Assembly (NCBI GenBank): GCA_902806595.1
Contig: CADCXC010000005.1
Location: forward strand, 1,612,001 to 1,676,000
Length of the DNA stretch: 64,000 bases
Direction of reading: 5' to 3'
From: Pyrenopolyporus hunteri
Taxonomy: Eukaryota; Ascomycota; Sordariomycetes; Xylariales; Hypoxylaceae
Part shown: in pieces, positions 23,469 through 35,310 of the stretch
Layout: each line of letters opens with the position of its first letter
How positions within the stretch are numbered: position 1 is the first letter of the stretch
Program-made: the position numbers and the translations under genes
Notes under the pieces: model-generated
What the model was told of the DNA's origin: nothing
What the model saw: the letters and a program-made list of their open reading frames with translations, nothing else
The model's database searches: none

Positions 23469-25692
23469 ATGTTAACTTGCACAGCATGTCAGAGGAGGAC
23501 TCTTTCTATCCTCACTCATCCTATTTTTCGCTCGGAAAATACCCTTGCGACAGCTCGACCTGCGTACCCCTCGATCTTATTTTGCAGATATAGACGATTT
23601 ACGACAACCGCTACGTTCCTCGCGGACGTGCGGCGGGATAAGAGACCAGATGATGCGCAGAAGAAGCGGAAGCTCTCCCCACACGAATGGGCTGCTCAGA
23701 AGCAATTACAATACCTAAAGGATCCGCTACACATTGCCAATTATGTCAAGAAGGCTCTGGACAAGGACAAGTTTGAGGAAGCTGCCCTGATCGTAAGAAA
23801 TGCCAGCAGGAACACAAAGATCACCGTTGGTTGGAATCACTTGATCGACTACCAAATGAAGAATCATAGACTACATGCTGGACTCAAGCTGTACAACGAG
23901 GTCAGCACTTGCTACTCCCGTCCTAATCTCAACGTCGCTCATCGCTCGTCGCTCACATGTCCAATAGATGAAGAAGAGGAGCCAACTCCCGAATGCTCAT
24001 ACTTATACGATTATTTTCAAGGGTTGCGCCATCTCGCCTCACCCGAAGCTTGCCGTATCCGAGGCCGTCAGAATTTATAACAACTTGTTAAACAGCGACC
24101 GTATGAAGCCCAACACAATCCATATGAATGCCGTTCTACAGGTGTGTGCGAAGGCCAAAGATCTCGAATCCATGTTCACCATCGCGCAAACCGCCTTCGG
24201 GGTCACCAGGGCGCCCGCCAGCTCAACCTATACCATCATTCTCAACGGGCTGCGGGCTAGTGTTAATGTGCGCCAACATGGGCCCGCCGAGAACGTCGAC
24301 GAAGCCGAGGTCGCAAGCGAAAAGGCAAAGGCCATTAAGCGAGCTAAGGCTATATGGGAGGAAGTCATATCAAAATGGAGAGCAGGGTCTATCGTCATTG
24401 ATGAAAGCTTAGTCTGCGCAATGGGGTGGATTCTGTTAATGGGTGACTATAAAGACGCGGTCTCCGTGGAAAAATTACTGGAACAAACGATGAATATCCC
24501 GGCAGATGATGAGGATGCGGCTTCTCAAGAACCTAAGACCGAAGCAGATCTTAATGGAGCCGACGCAGACACGGAATCGGGTCGCAGCCGTCCAGGCGTG
24601 CCCCGTAAAACTCCCGCGATAACTTACGCTCGTCCGGGTAATAATTCGCTTTCTATGATCCTCTCGTCCCTTGAGGCAACCGGCAGGACATCCAGAGTCC
24701 AGCGATATTGGGATGTTTTTACCAAGCAATACAACGTCGTGCCCGACGCGAACAACTGGCATGCACGACTCACGGCCCTGCGTCGCGGGAAGAACAGTTA
24801 CCAGTCTGTTGTATGTCTACGGGAGATGCCCGCTAAGTTATTTCTCCCGAAGAATTTCTCTATGGCCATGTACACCTGCTTCCGAGACAATCTCAACCCC
24901 CATGCATTCGAGCATGCCACCGAGACGGTAGACATAATGCTGGCCAAGCTCAAAGCGCCCGACCCTAAGACGTTGCGAGTCTATCTCCGTGTAGCCTTGG
25001 CCAACAAGCGGCATCTTATAGAACGATCAGGTAGCAGCTACAAGGACGCGATGGCACGCTGGGGCGAGCAGCTTGCCACAGCTATTGACAAGCTATGGAA
25101 ACCATATATGATGCTTACAAGAGAATGCGAAAACGACGAGCCGATATCGAACCGGAGAAGGGAACTCGTCGCGTTGGCACGAAAAATGATTGCCGCCTGT
25201 GACAGAGTGGTTTTTGGCAATATGGTGCCACCGGAGGTGGAGGAACGGCTGAAGCCGAGACGCAATAGCTTAAATAGGGTTGTAGTCCGCCATTTCGAGG
25301 AAATGGAGAAACTCGATCCCGGGTTCCGCCGGGAGAAGTATGACGAAGGTAAAAACGAGGATGAGGATGAGGATGAGGAGGAGTTCGAGGACGGAGATAG
25401 CAGCGAGGGTGGCGGTGAGGGTAGCGACGGGGTCGGTTACGGTCACACGAGGGTGAACCCCGGACAAAATTATTCCAGACCGAGCCAGCAACGGACGAGC
25501 GAATGGGCGAAAAAGAGCTCAGAAAATACTCCGAATTTCAACCCCGGAAAAAGCGCAGCCCATAAGAGCCAATTTGGCGGATTCGAAAAGCCGAAGGAGA
25601 GGTCCAAGGATAAATACAACAAGGCGAAGAGGAACTTAGCAACCGAACGCCCCCGTGACAGCTTCGAGGAGAAGATGTCGGCGGCCTTCTAA
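23469..25692 (+). CDS. Pentatricopeptide-repeat protein, probably mitochondrial
   Basis: Two exons, 23469-23900 and 23968-25692, join in phase over a 67-nt intron (GTCAGC...AATAG) to 718 aa. The N-terminus (MLTCTACQRRTL..., then RYRRFTT) is rich in Arg, Ser and Thr with no acidic residue, as in a mitochondrial presequence. PPR-type helical hairpins are visible around the splice site: a VGWNHLIDYQMKNHRLHAG unit, then AHTYTIIFKGCA, TIHMNAVLQVCAKAKD and SSTYTIILNGL. The C-terminal 130 residues are an acidic then basic low-complexity tail (DEDEDEEEFEDGD, later lysine-rich). Such proteins bind organellar RNA and act in its processing, stability or translation. The particular target cannot be told from sequence and I do not assign an orthologue. 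Confidence 0.82.
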
Positions 25693-26545
25693 CGGGATGT
25701 GACTCGGAGCTGAGGGGCTCGGTAGCTGCGGGTTTTGGGGGACTCACTTATACTCGTCCGAGCATCCTGTAACAATATAAACGCCATGTTCCCCGCGGAC
25801 CACCCGGCTCAGATACCCCTATATAGAAAATATAGACATACGTACCTACATTATTGGATGTATCTACTTGGGGGGTATGTCAAAAATGGATCATTAGGGA
25901 GCTAGATAGGGGGTTTATTTGTGCTATGCATATTTAGAATTAGGGGCACCTCTTCTCTCACCATTGCGAACTCTGCTGCTTGCGTCCTCCAGGGATGGTC
26001 ACAACTCAGCCCCGTTCGATATTCCTCGTAGATATTTGATAGCCGTGTATACCCAGGTACCTAGGTAGGTAGGTAGATATTTAGGTATTTAGGTACCTAC
26101 CTACCTATCCTGTAGGTGAGCACCCAAAGCATCACATATACCTAGGTAGGTAGGTAAGCAGGTCGCTACCCACTTACGTAGGTATACTTGCCTGGTAAGC
26201 ACATACGGTCGTACTTCCAGCAGCGTCAATACATCGAAAAGGGAGGTGCTCGCAGCTCGGAAGCAGCGAATGGTTATCAGTGATTTAATTATAGACTTAT
26301 CAATATCTCTCAATGCTACGGGTCTCGTCAATCTATCTCTTCTCTTTCTCCTTCTCCTCCTCCCTCTCCATTCCTTGTTGCTATCCCATTCCACGGGCTA
26401 ACTATCTAGTATGTTGTTATTCGTCCTTGGGCACCCAGAAGCCGTCGAGTAACCATTTAGCCCAGTTTCTGCTATTGTTGTGTGCAATTCCATATTCATT
26501 TCCCTCGCAGCCCGTCATTCCTAGCCTTTAGCTATATTCCGCACA
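25693..26545. other. Intergenic region with palindromic repeats
   Basis: 853 bp. The PPR 3' UTR is followed by a dense TACCTA/TAGGTA repeat patch at about 26050-26175 and a CT-rich stretch (26330-26370) that leads into the next gene. No ORF is credible. Confidence 0.55.
26050..26175. repeat. Dense TAGG/CCTA tetranucleotide and palindrome cluster
   Basis: Consecutive AGGTACCTAGGTAGGTAGGTAG and TTAGGTACCTACCTACCTA arrays form a potential hairpin, with a second copy near 26138-26160. Confidence 0.75.
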
Positions 26546-28338
26546 ATGGCTAGCCTTCGGGAAAGGGTGCGCAAACGCCTTACCGCTCATCCTCGAGTAG
26601 ATGAGCCTGATGTATGTTATTTGGCGGACAAAACGACTCCGTCCCTCGCCGGAATTAAGTACGACGCAATAGACAAGGGAAGAGCCGGAAAACACTCTGT
26701 ACAACAGGGCCTTACGCGGAGCCTCAATCGTAAAAAGTCATTCCCGGCATGGCAGCCCGTCGAATACAACACGACTCGCAGCCATGTCCAACAGAAACGC
26801 CCCTCTACGATTCACAAAAGCATCAGTTTGCTCTCCTCATCCTTAAGGGGTCGCTTTACTTCGGATACCTCCGCAGAGAGTAAGATTCAGACCCGGCGAC
26901 CATCGGTGATACGGAAGAGCTTCAACTCCATGTCATCGTCGCTCAGGGGAATCCGCTCTTCTATAGGCTCCCGGCTGTTGCAGGACGACGAGCACACTTC
27001 TACAACAAATCAATCTCACACCTATACGAACACTGTACAATTCGATCGTTTTACAGGCCGCCCAAGATGCAATAGTTTGGGGCATACCTCCGACCTATCG
27101 TCCGGGCGTGACTCTATTCCCCGGCTTCCCGGCCTAGACGAGATGATTATGAATGCTAAGAATGGTGATTTTTCTCTTGGGGCACGCTCACCAAACACGC
27201 TCTTCAGTATGAGCATGTTCGATGGTCTCGATGGAGTGTTCACCAAGAGCTGTGACGGTAAGGGCCTCTTTCAGTCTTCATCCAGCTTACCGCATACCTG
27301 TATACTTTGGCCAGGTACTTTTGGCTTTGATGATTGTGGTTACGCATTTAGGAGGCTTAGATTGCCATACATATCCCCAGGCTGATACGAGGATCAGATA
27401 AACCTATGGTGCAACGGGACGAGCCCAACGCCAGAGAACCTACTCCTGTCATAGGACGTTTTCCTATTCGTATCAGACAAGTCAATCCGGCAGTCCCCGT
27501 CGGAACGTCTACGTTTGGAATCATTCAAGATATTCATCCTCAGGTAGCGACTAAGCCGAATGTCTCAAGTGTCCTGACACAGGATAACAGCAACCTAAGA
27601 GGAACAATTCAGGCGTGGAGGATTCCTGTAGGATGGATCGACCGTATTTTAGAGACGTCAGTGTCCATGCGAGATTAGGCATCTCAAGTTGCGAAGCGGG
27701 CTCCTGGTCCGGGGATAGGAGAGAGACTTGGCCGTTTAAGCACCAGGGTATACGTTTTCGTGCCCGACGACACGGATTATAGCAAGCCCTGGCCGAGGAG
27801 ACGTTATCCTAATTTCAAGGCCGCCCTCACAGAACTCTGTACTCGATTTAGGCCATATTATGCCGACTTTGCGGCATATACCGGCTCGACCCGTGCCGTT
27901 CAGCTGTTCCCGCCCAATTTCAAGTTGCCGCGTAAGGGTGTTTTCATCCCGGGAACAGTCATCTTTAGCCTACAGGAGGCATTGGACTGGGAAACCTCGT
28001 CGTGGCCTATCGCTGGGTGCGAGGAGGAGAAAGAATATGAGACAGAGGAAGAAACATTGGAAGAGATGACTACAGGAAGCACATCCAGCGTAGTCACAGA
28101 ACCTGAATCGGGCGAGCTGCAAACCTACTCGTCAATTCACGCCTACGGTATGAGTAAGCTGGGTTTCGAGGACCCATTTGAGGACGGTATGTTGAAGCCT
28201 GATATCCCTGTCGTCTTTGAGGATGGGAAATGGAAGCGGACATGTGGCGTTCTGACGACGTTGGAGCTGGGAAGTTCGGAAGAGTCGTTGATATTTGCAC
28301 CACAACCGGTTTCTTCCATTCATGTTGGTCGTTGGTAA
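26546..28338 (+). CDS. Unrecognised protein; middle exon ends in TAG or a 51-nt intron
   Basis: I do not recognise the family. Best model: exons 26546-27257, 27398-27627 and 27679-28338, giving 533 aa in phase. Intron 1 (140 nt) has donor GTAAGG and acceptor GATCAG with a CTGAT branch site 12 nt upstream. After residue M-R-D a TAG (27676-27678) lies in frame, and the same frame stays open for 220 codons beyond it. The TAG can be removed by a 51-nt intron, 27628-27678 (donor GTAGGA), or it is a real nonsense codon. The N-terminal third is basic and Ser/Arg-rich and holds an 18-residue repeat (85-102 and 118-135, both ending SSSLRG). The C-terminal part is more globular (RVYVFVPDD, PWPRRRYPNF), with an acidic EEEKEYETEEE stretch. 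No signal peptide or membrane segment is seen. The whole could be one gene or a broken one. Confidence 0.55.
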
Positions 28339-28900
28339 TTGGGCTTGACTAGCCCACCACTTCGCAAGAACAAGGCGTCCGCGCTTTTTCTTACTTTTTT
28401 TTCTTTTTAACGTGGCGTCGGAGATCGGATAACTCTCGTTTTTCGTGCCGGTGGTAATATCGAGTTTAACTGCCGCTTGCAGAACGGACTAGATAGAGTA
28501 GGGGATAGAGGGTATTATTGAACTAATAAAGTCAATTCTAACTCTATACGCCCGATCCCGGCTATCGGGAGCCAATATATATCTACAAAATGTCTTGGTG
28601 ATATATTACATCCAATTATATGTACGAGGTTGGTGAGAAGTTGCTGCGATTCATCGTTTCCTACCAAACATTCACAATACGCATACATATGCATTTATGC
28701 GTAAATCATACAGGTACTATGATACCACAGCCCACCAAAGCTCCCCAGCAGTTGCTGCCACCTGCAACAAAACGTCATCCGAGGAACTAAACCACCACCT
28801 CCCGCTAATAAGGCACCATAAGAAGAGCGCCGACAACATCATATATTCGAGACATACCTACCTCTACCTACCTGCCTGCCCGCCTGCCCCTACAGAAGCC
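28339..28900. other. Intergenic region
   Basis: 562 bp of 3' UTR and promoter with no ORF of note. CCTACCTACCTGCC sequence immediately precedes the next start codon. Confidence 0.5.
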
Positions 28901-29698
28901 ATGGCCGAAAGCATACCGACGCAAATCGCCGAGACCATCCAAACCGCGCACATCAAGCGCGACCCGTCGCCCACGCGGGACCTCAACCCGGCATCCAGCC
29001 TCTCGCAAGAGGAACCCGTGCAACTACAACGGCCCTCATCCTCATCCTCTTCCTCCTCATCTTCCTCGTCCTCCTCGAGACGCAACCCCCAAACCCGTGA
29101 CCCCAACCCCAACCCCAACCCCGCCGACTCCATAGACGACGGCGTGGACGACATCGACGACGACGAGGGCTCCATCCCCATCAGCGTGCTGCGGCCCGCC
29201 CCGAGCGCCCCGGACAACAAGGCCCGCCAGCACCACCTCCCGCCCATGCCGGACCTGCGCTTCGAGCAGAGCTACCTGAGGAGCATAGAGAAGGCGGATG
29301 TGTGGTGGAAGGTGGTGTGGATTACGGTGCGGGATCAGGTGTGTTTTTCTTCCTTCCCTTCCCCTTGATATATCCTCTCTCTCTCTCTATCCCCTTTGCT
29401 TTGCTTTGCTACACTTCCGCCCCATACCTATCTACCTACCTACCTAGCTAACCAAAACATGCAATAAAACCAGATGATGATGCCCTTCGCCCAAGGCGTG
29501 CTGTACAACCTGGCGCTGTGCGGGTGGCACCACTGGAACCGCAACGCGCAGCTCAGCGGGAACTCGGCCGGCGCGCGGATCCGCCGCTGGTGGTACGGCG
29601 TGAACAACTGGCCGCTGCCCAAGGAAGCGAGGAGCGCGGGCGCGGGCGCGAGGACGAGGTTCGATGGGAGCGGCCTGACGACGAAGTGCCCGGCGTAA
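28901..29698 (+). CDS. DUF1770 / Atg43-like fungal protein
   Basis: Two exons, 28901-29338 and 29474-29698, join in phase across a 135-nt CT-rich intron (GTGTGT...CCAG) to 220 aa. The N-terminal half is disordered, with a run of 15 serines encoded by a TCC microsatellite and NPNPN repeats, then an acidic DDDEG patch. The conserved part begins at LPPMPDLRFEQSYL, continues through KVVWITVRDQ (splice site) and reaches QGVLYNLALCGWHHWNR, a moderately hydrophobic segment that could lie on a membrane. This order matches the fungal DUF1770 family, which to my knowledge includes the fission yeast mitochondrial-surface mitophagy receptor Atg43. The family match is from memory of its consensus, and the mitophagy role is an inference. 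The start was chosen at the GCCATGG context. Confidence 0.68.
29030..29078. repeat. (TCC)n/(TCN)n trinucleotide repeat in coding sequence
   Basis: Encodes an uninterrupted run of serines in the DUF1770-like protein and is expected to be length-variable between strains. Confidence 0.85.
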
Positions 29699-30379
29699 GA
29701 GGGAAGGGTTGTTCGACTGTATACGTACCTAGGTACCTACATACCTGGGTGAAGGTTTGGCACCTGCGTTACGCATAGCACGGATATCTGAACATAGGTA
29801 GACTAGAGGGGAAGGCAAAGGCGAAGGCAAAGGGACAAGGTCAGATTCAGGGTCCGAGGGCAAAAGTAAATGATTATAATATTCCGTGCCATTAATTAGG
29901 GCAGGACTTAGCCCCGTCCTCGAGGAATAGGGATCCCGAGAACGGGCCATCATCGCTATCTGTACTATAGTACACGTCTATGGGACTGGATGGAACAGAC
30001 CCCCTTGTCCGACTAGAATCGACGAAGCTAGCAAGCATATCGTGCTCAGGTAGCTCAGCCCGCGTAAATAGGTAGGTACGTATATGTATGTACGTCCGTC
30101 TCGATGTGCGTCTGTCTGTCTGTCTGTCTATCAGCAGATTATTCAGCTCTCCTCCCCTTCCATCTTGCTCTATGCTATGCTGTATTGCAACTGGCATTCC
30201 CTGCAAATGAGTTACTACTCCTTTTTCCCTTTCCCTACGCCGACAACGCAATGCAACAATCCTCCCGTAAGTCGCAGACTGGTATCTCCTCTTGGACAAC
30301 AGGAAATACATCGCCGTCCTCCCAAGTCTCTTTCTGACACCAAATATGTCACAGGTCGTAATGTGTATCTATCAAATAA
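29699..30379. other. Convergent intergenic region
   Basis: 681 bp between the stop codons of the DUF1770-like and WHIM genes. It contains GTACCTAGGTACCTAC near 29725-29742, GTAGGTACG near 30070 and a (GTCT)n run at 30109-30130. No gene was seen. Confidence 0.55.
30109..30130. repeat. (GTCT)n microsatellite
   Basis: About five tandem GTCT units in the gap between two convergent genes. Confidence 0.8.
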
Positions 30380-32506
30380 CTACTCTCCGGCTCCGACGTT
30401 AACGTGCTTCGGGAGCGCCTGCTGGACCTTATCCGGGCTTTCCCTAAAAGCCAGCGAGGTCGACTGAAGAGAGTTTAACGCAGGAGTTGAAGGAGGGCGT
30501 TGAGGTTGTTCCTTGCTTGGGACGGTAGACGCCTCCGGGGTCGCCTGCTTCCTCGTCGTGGCTACCGCTATGACCTCCTCGCTCTTCTCTTCTGGCGTAG
30601 CTTCTTTCTGCGCCGCGCTATTCTCCGTCGTGGAAGGGGATCGAGCCTTGGGCTCGTCCTTCTTCCCGTTGTAACGATATTCGTCTAGGTTGAGTGCCGA
30701 TCCGTTAGATTCAGGCGTCTTCTTTTTCGAAGGGAGCTTGAGTTTGACCATCATGCTATCCTTAGTAGCAGAGTCATCCAGGTCGTCGTCGACCATTTCT
30801 TCATCCTCGTCAAACTCGTCCTCATCCTCTTCGCTGTCGTCGTCGGGGACGTGATCGTCTTCGTCGTCTCCCAGCTCAGGCTCACTATCATCATCTTCAT
30901 CAAAATCCTCCATGTCGTCGTCGGAGTTGTCTTTTTTGCTCCTCTTGGGCGACGATGACCAGCCGTTTGTGCCGTGATTGACAGCGGCCGACCTTTTGGG
31001 CCTTCCTGTGGGACCCACAGATGATTCCTTGGACGCTGTTGCTTCATTGTGGCCCTGGCTCGTCGTCGGGCTGGTCGTGACGATGTTGTTCGATGCATCC
31101 ACTGTCATACGCGACGGCGCCTTGATTTGGCGCCCGCTAGCGGTTGTAACAGGACCAACGGGCTCAGCTGGGGTATGGTTTCGGGTAGTACGCGAAGAGC
31201 GTCGAAGAGTAGAATCAGATAGGAAATCGTCCTCGTCGGAATAGGTGTACTTTATACGTTTACCCCTTGTTCGGCCCTCGTACATGGAGAAGCCGGGCTC
31301 TGGACGCTTGAACTGTTCTTTGCGCATGAGACGGTACTCGCGGCGCTTACGCTTCTCCTCGGTGGCTTCAAAGCGGGGAACGGCCGCCAACATCTTATGT
31401 GCTAGTTTCTTTGCCTTCGGGCCACCGTCCGCATTCTGTAGCTTGTCCGCTAGAGCTTTCAGCTCCTCGATACTCCCTGCCACGCTCCACCATGTTCTGT
31501 TAAAACCTTGTGGATTGCTCTCGCGATAGACCCGGAAATGGGTATCGTCCAGGCCCTCGATCAGATAGTAGCGGCGCTTATCACTGTCGGAACCCCACGG
31601 CTGCACTGAGAGAGGTTGGTTCAGGTCGTCTTCGTGTCGGTTTCCCTTGTAGGATTTGTTGATGATGCCCTTGACGACCTCGGACGACGATAGGGTCCAT
31701 ACCACGAGCGTTCGCAGTAATTTAAGCTGCGCGAACCATCGTATTAGCAATTATAGATCTTTTTTCCTAAGTTACAATAGAGATGATAGCAGTTGTTGAG
31801 TCGGAAGGTATACGTACTCGTTCGGTAGGGCTCATGGAGGCGAAGGTCTTGCCACCAGCTAGAGGATTCTCGTCCTTCCAATCTCGTGCCCACTGGTTCT
31901 TATGCGAACTAATAGCATCTTCCAAAGCTCGATTATAATGGCCAGGCCTATAAACATCCCTAGGTTAGAGTCTAAGACCTTAGAAATATCGTAGGGGGTC
32001 GGGGGTCGGGTATTGCGTCATACTTGACATCTTGCTTGCGGTTCAACAACAGGCTAAGAACAGCACACAGAAAATGTTCAACGCGTTCGCCAGGAATAGG
32101 TTCGGTTACGTCACGTTCAAGCTCTTGGGGGCCGAAGTTGGCAAGGGATTTAGGCAGGGCGTCGTTGAAACGGGCGCGGAACATGACGATAAACTAGAAG
32201 CAATTAGCTGACGCACAAAAAAAAGACGCGACATTTCGCGTTTTCGGCGCGAAAAATAAGGCTACCACCTACCGCGATGTCTGGATTATCAGCTAGAACG
32301 TATTCATGCGGTGGCGAGGGCGAGCGCTTGCGCGGAGGAGGCGACACGTCTTTCTTGGGTTCGGCTGGCTTACTTCCGGGGGGCAGCTTATGAAAGAACT
32401 TCAGGATGCCCTTCTCTCGCTTAACCTCGATCTCGCTGTCCTCCTCAGAGGGGGCGGAAGATAAGGAGGAAACGGAAGAGAGCTCGCTGGAATCGTCGTC
32501 GGCCAT
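30380..32506 (-). CDS. DDT/WHIM-domain chromatin-associated protein
   Basis: Four exons, 32506-32273, 32193-32024, 31947-31818 and 31726-30380, join in phase to 626 aa. The N-terminus is Ser/acidic then Pro/Lys-rich. Next comes a helical DDT-like segment (FIVMFRARFNDALP to LCAVLSLLLNRK), then a WHIM1-like helix starting at MSPTERLKLLRTLVVWTL, and a block with RRYYLIEGLDDTHFRVYRE and RTWWSVAGSIEELKAL, as in WHIM2/3. A basic region (EKRKRREYRLMRKEQF) and a C-terminal tail with long Asp/Glu runs follow. Known DDT-WHIM proteins (Itc1, WSTF, RSF1, CECR2 types) are partners of ISWI remodellers that read linker DNA and the H3 tail, so a nuclear role is likely. The exact orthologue is not assigned. 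Intron branch sites (GCTAATAC before exon 4) are clear. Confidence 0.75.
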
Positions 32507-35310
32507 GTTTGTGCGGTGCTACGGTCGATCCAAAGACGTGGTTGTTGCAGATGTAAAATGGGTTAAAGGAAAAAGGTGGGATGTAGAAGGAGTTGTGGAG
32601 GTCTGGGAAAGTCGAGGTCAAGGAACCCACGAAATTTGGGAAACGCTAAAACTCGACCCGTATTAGGCTTGAGCCGCAAATCAGCCAGGGGAAGGAAGGA
32701 TCAGATCTGATAGGTTAAGACATGCCCCGTGGATTTGTTAAGCTACCTAATATACATAGACCTAAGTACCTCGACGAGGTATTCGAGTAGGGCAGGTAGG
32801 TCGCGTGTATTGTGAGCAGCGAGGTAATGACCTAATGTATACCTACCTACCTACTGGGTATTGTACCTACCTACCTACGTAAGGTAAGGTAGATGGGTAG
32901 GCGGTATGTATGTTTACCTACCTACCTGGTATGTATAGCGTAGACGCCGGTTTATCCAGCCTCCTCCCTTCTCTCCCCCTTCCCCCTTCTTGAGCCGATA
33001 AGGTCAAGGCCCATCCGCCCATTCGTCCATCCCCCGAAGCCGTCGTGATCAGGGTCGAGGCCATGACAAAAGCCAAGCCCTACTCTTTGTCACTGGTCAA
33101 ACCTCAACACCTCCGTCTCCTGTCATCATCCTCTGTCCACCGCATCATTCCTTTGGGAGCCCAATACCCTAAATCAACCAAACCCACCGCTCAACCCTAT
33201 TACCCATAAGCCATGAATAATCGGCACCGCGGTGAGCTCAACACCGAGGTTTGAATTTGTAAGGATATCATCACCGGGACAACGGGTTAGCCTCGTCCTC
33301 CGGTAACAGTCCACCAATTTCATATCATGTGTTGACTATTCAATCCACCGGTCGGTTCATCTATCTGGTTCAGTCCCAAACCGGAGTACCTAATTAACTG
33401 AAGATGGGCCGAATGCAACATGCTCCAAAACGATGGATGCGAACAACACCACTGTAATATACAGTAAGTCAAGGCCGAAAATGAGCCCGGCATCACCCAA
33501 ATCCGTCTTGCCTCGATTCAATCGTGCACCATATCGATAATCCGCACGTATGTGGTTGTGTGTCCCGTGTCTTGCCGTTGCATTGCGGTGAATTGGCCAA
33601 CCGCTTGACTCCACCTCGGTTTGGAGCAACGGAGACCGTACCGGCAGAATTTCAACCGAGCCCTTCTTAGGATTGAGGCTATCGCGAGCAACTAAACCCC
33701 GTTAAAATCGCTCCCATCGAAGATGACGGGATAATTTTTTTTAGTCGCACGCCGGGCCAGGGGTAAGAAAAATAAAACACAGCTGACCGAGCCGTGACGT
33801 AATCTTCTTTACAATAGGCATCTCAACATATCGTTTAATACCAATTCGATGCGAATATTCGTTTCCCGGTGAAAGATGGCGTTTCGCAAGTCTTTGCCAT
33901 TGATCTGTCTCTCCCTATGACATTCGTCTAAGGAGGCTTGCAATTTCAGGCCTTAGGACCGCCCAATATAGGTAGCAGTCCAACGCTCGGAGAATTTCCG
34001 TTTAATCATGGCTTTTTAGATTCCTTCTAGATCTGCACAGTTAGTAGAAGATGTACCAATGCAAAGACACTAATAATAGTCTGATCAGGTAGGCGGTTGA
34101 GTTGGGCTTAGCTTATAGCGGGGGGGAGCTCCGAGATAAAAGCTCGCAATTACGATACTGCGAGTTGGCTACTCGGAGAGTTTGTATCGAAGAACCTGAG
34201 CAATTCATCGGCTTGTGGACGAATTGCGATGGATGCAAATTCCTACGTGAGGCTGGCGGTGGTGGAGGTGTAGACGATGGCCAGGAGCGGTCGCTCAACT
34301 GTGTCTTGCTACGGTTCCCCCCTCGTATCCAATCTTGATTCCCACATGTGACGATCACATCCACGTCCTAGCGCGTCCACATTCGGCGCAGCAAAACACA
34401 GCATAATCAAGAGATATCTTGATAGGCTGGCCTCTCGGTCATTCTGTCAAAGCTTGAGGCCCGAAACTGTCATTTTACGATGACTCGCCTGCATGAGGAG
34501 AAATAACAGATACGCCGGTTCTCCAGCTCTGTAGAATAAGCCATCTCTCATATACAAATGCATCGGCCGTACCTCATCGGGTATAATGGAGATGGGGTTG
34601 TTGATGGCCAGGCCTCGGAACTGCCGAATTATGTCGATTGACGTGTTGTTTTTGAGGTGAGTGAGCAAGCATGGTGCAAGGTGCAAGGTGCTAGGTGCAA
34701 GGTTGCGACTCGCCGGTCGAAAGAAATTGGTCAGTGCGGGCAGAGGAGAGGAGTCACGGGTGAAGAGAGTCAGCCTAGCCGTCTGAAGGCGGTCAAAATT
34801 CAATTTACTAGCGCCACTTACTACATGGTACGCAGCCACTCACAGGTGGCCCCTTTAAACCTTATGGGGTCTAACCTTAGAAGGTTAGGGTTGGGACCGA
34901 CATTCTGACTTTGTTGTGAGCCGTTCATGTTGTTAATTGTTAATGCGCCACCACATTGTGGCTTGAATACTGGGTACGTAGAATGGGATCCGCCACCAAT
35001 TCACTTCCTCCATGTTTTCCCACATCTTAGGTGTGTACCTGGGTACCCGGGTACTTACTCAGGTACAAAGAACATGAATGCGATTGTGATTTTTGACGTA
35101 TTGTACAGGTACCTATAGTCTTGTACCTCGCAAAAAGCCCCGAGGGCCCGCCTGCGCTTCCTTGTTTCCTTCAACCACAAAATTTCACCAAACCCTTTTT
35201 TTTCCCTTTCCCCTTCTACCGACACTTGATACGATTGATCCACACATTATTAGGGGACACAAATAGAAGAAAGATCGTATCCCTAGATCGCTCATTACCC
35301 TCAAGCCAAA
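32507..35310. other. Long gap between WHIM and eRF1 genes
   Basis: 2.8 kb between divergent genes. TACCTACC/GGTAGG arrays occupy 32840-32935, and GTGCAAGGT is repeated at 34674-34705. GTACCTGGGTACCCGGGTAC and related copies lie at 35034-35065, and a short CT-rich leader precedes eRF1. The open frame at 34447-34839 (minus) has no ATG at its start and is not accepted. Confidence 0.55.
32838..32935. repeat. CCTA/TAGG repeat cluster
   Basis: Several tandem ACCTACCTACCTA and GGTAGG units, about 330-430 bp upstream of the WHIM gene start. Confidence 0.7.

Noticed and set aside
34447..34839. 130-codon minus-strand frame in the WHIM-eRF1 gap
   Set aside because: Its first codon is GTG, not ATG. Part of the sequence is a GTGCAAG tandem repeat, and there is no recognisable domain.
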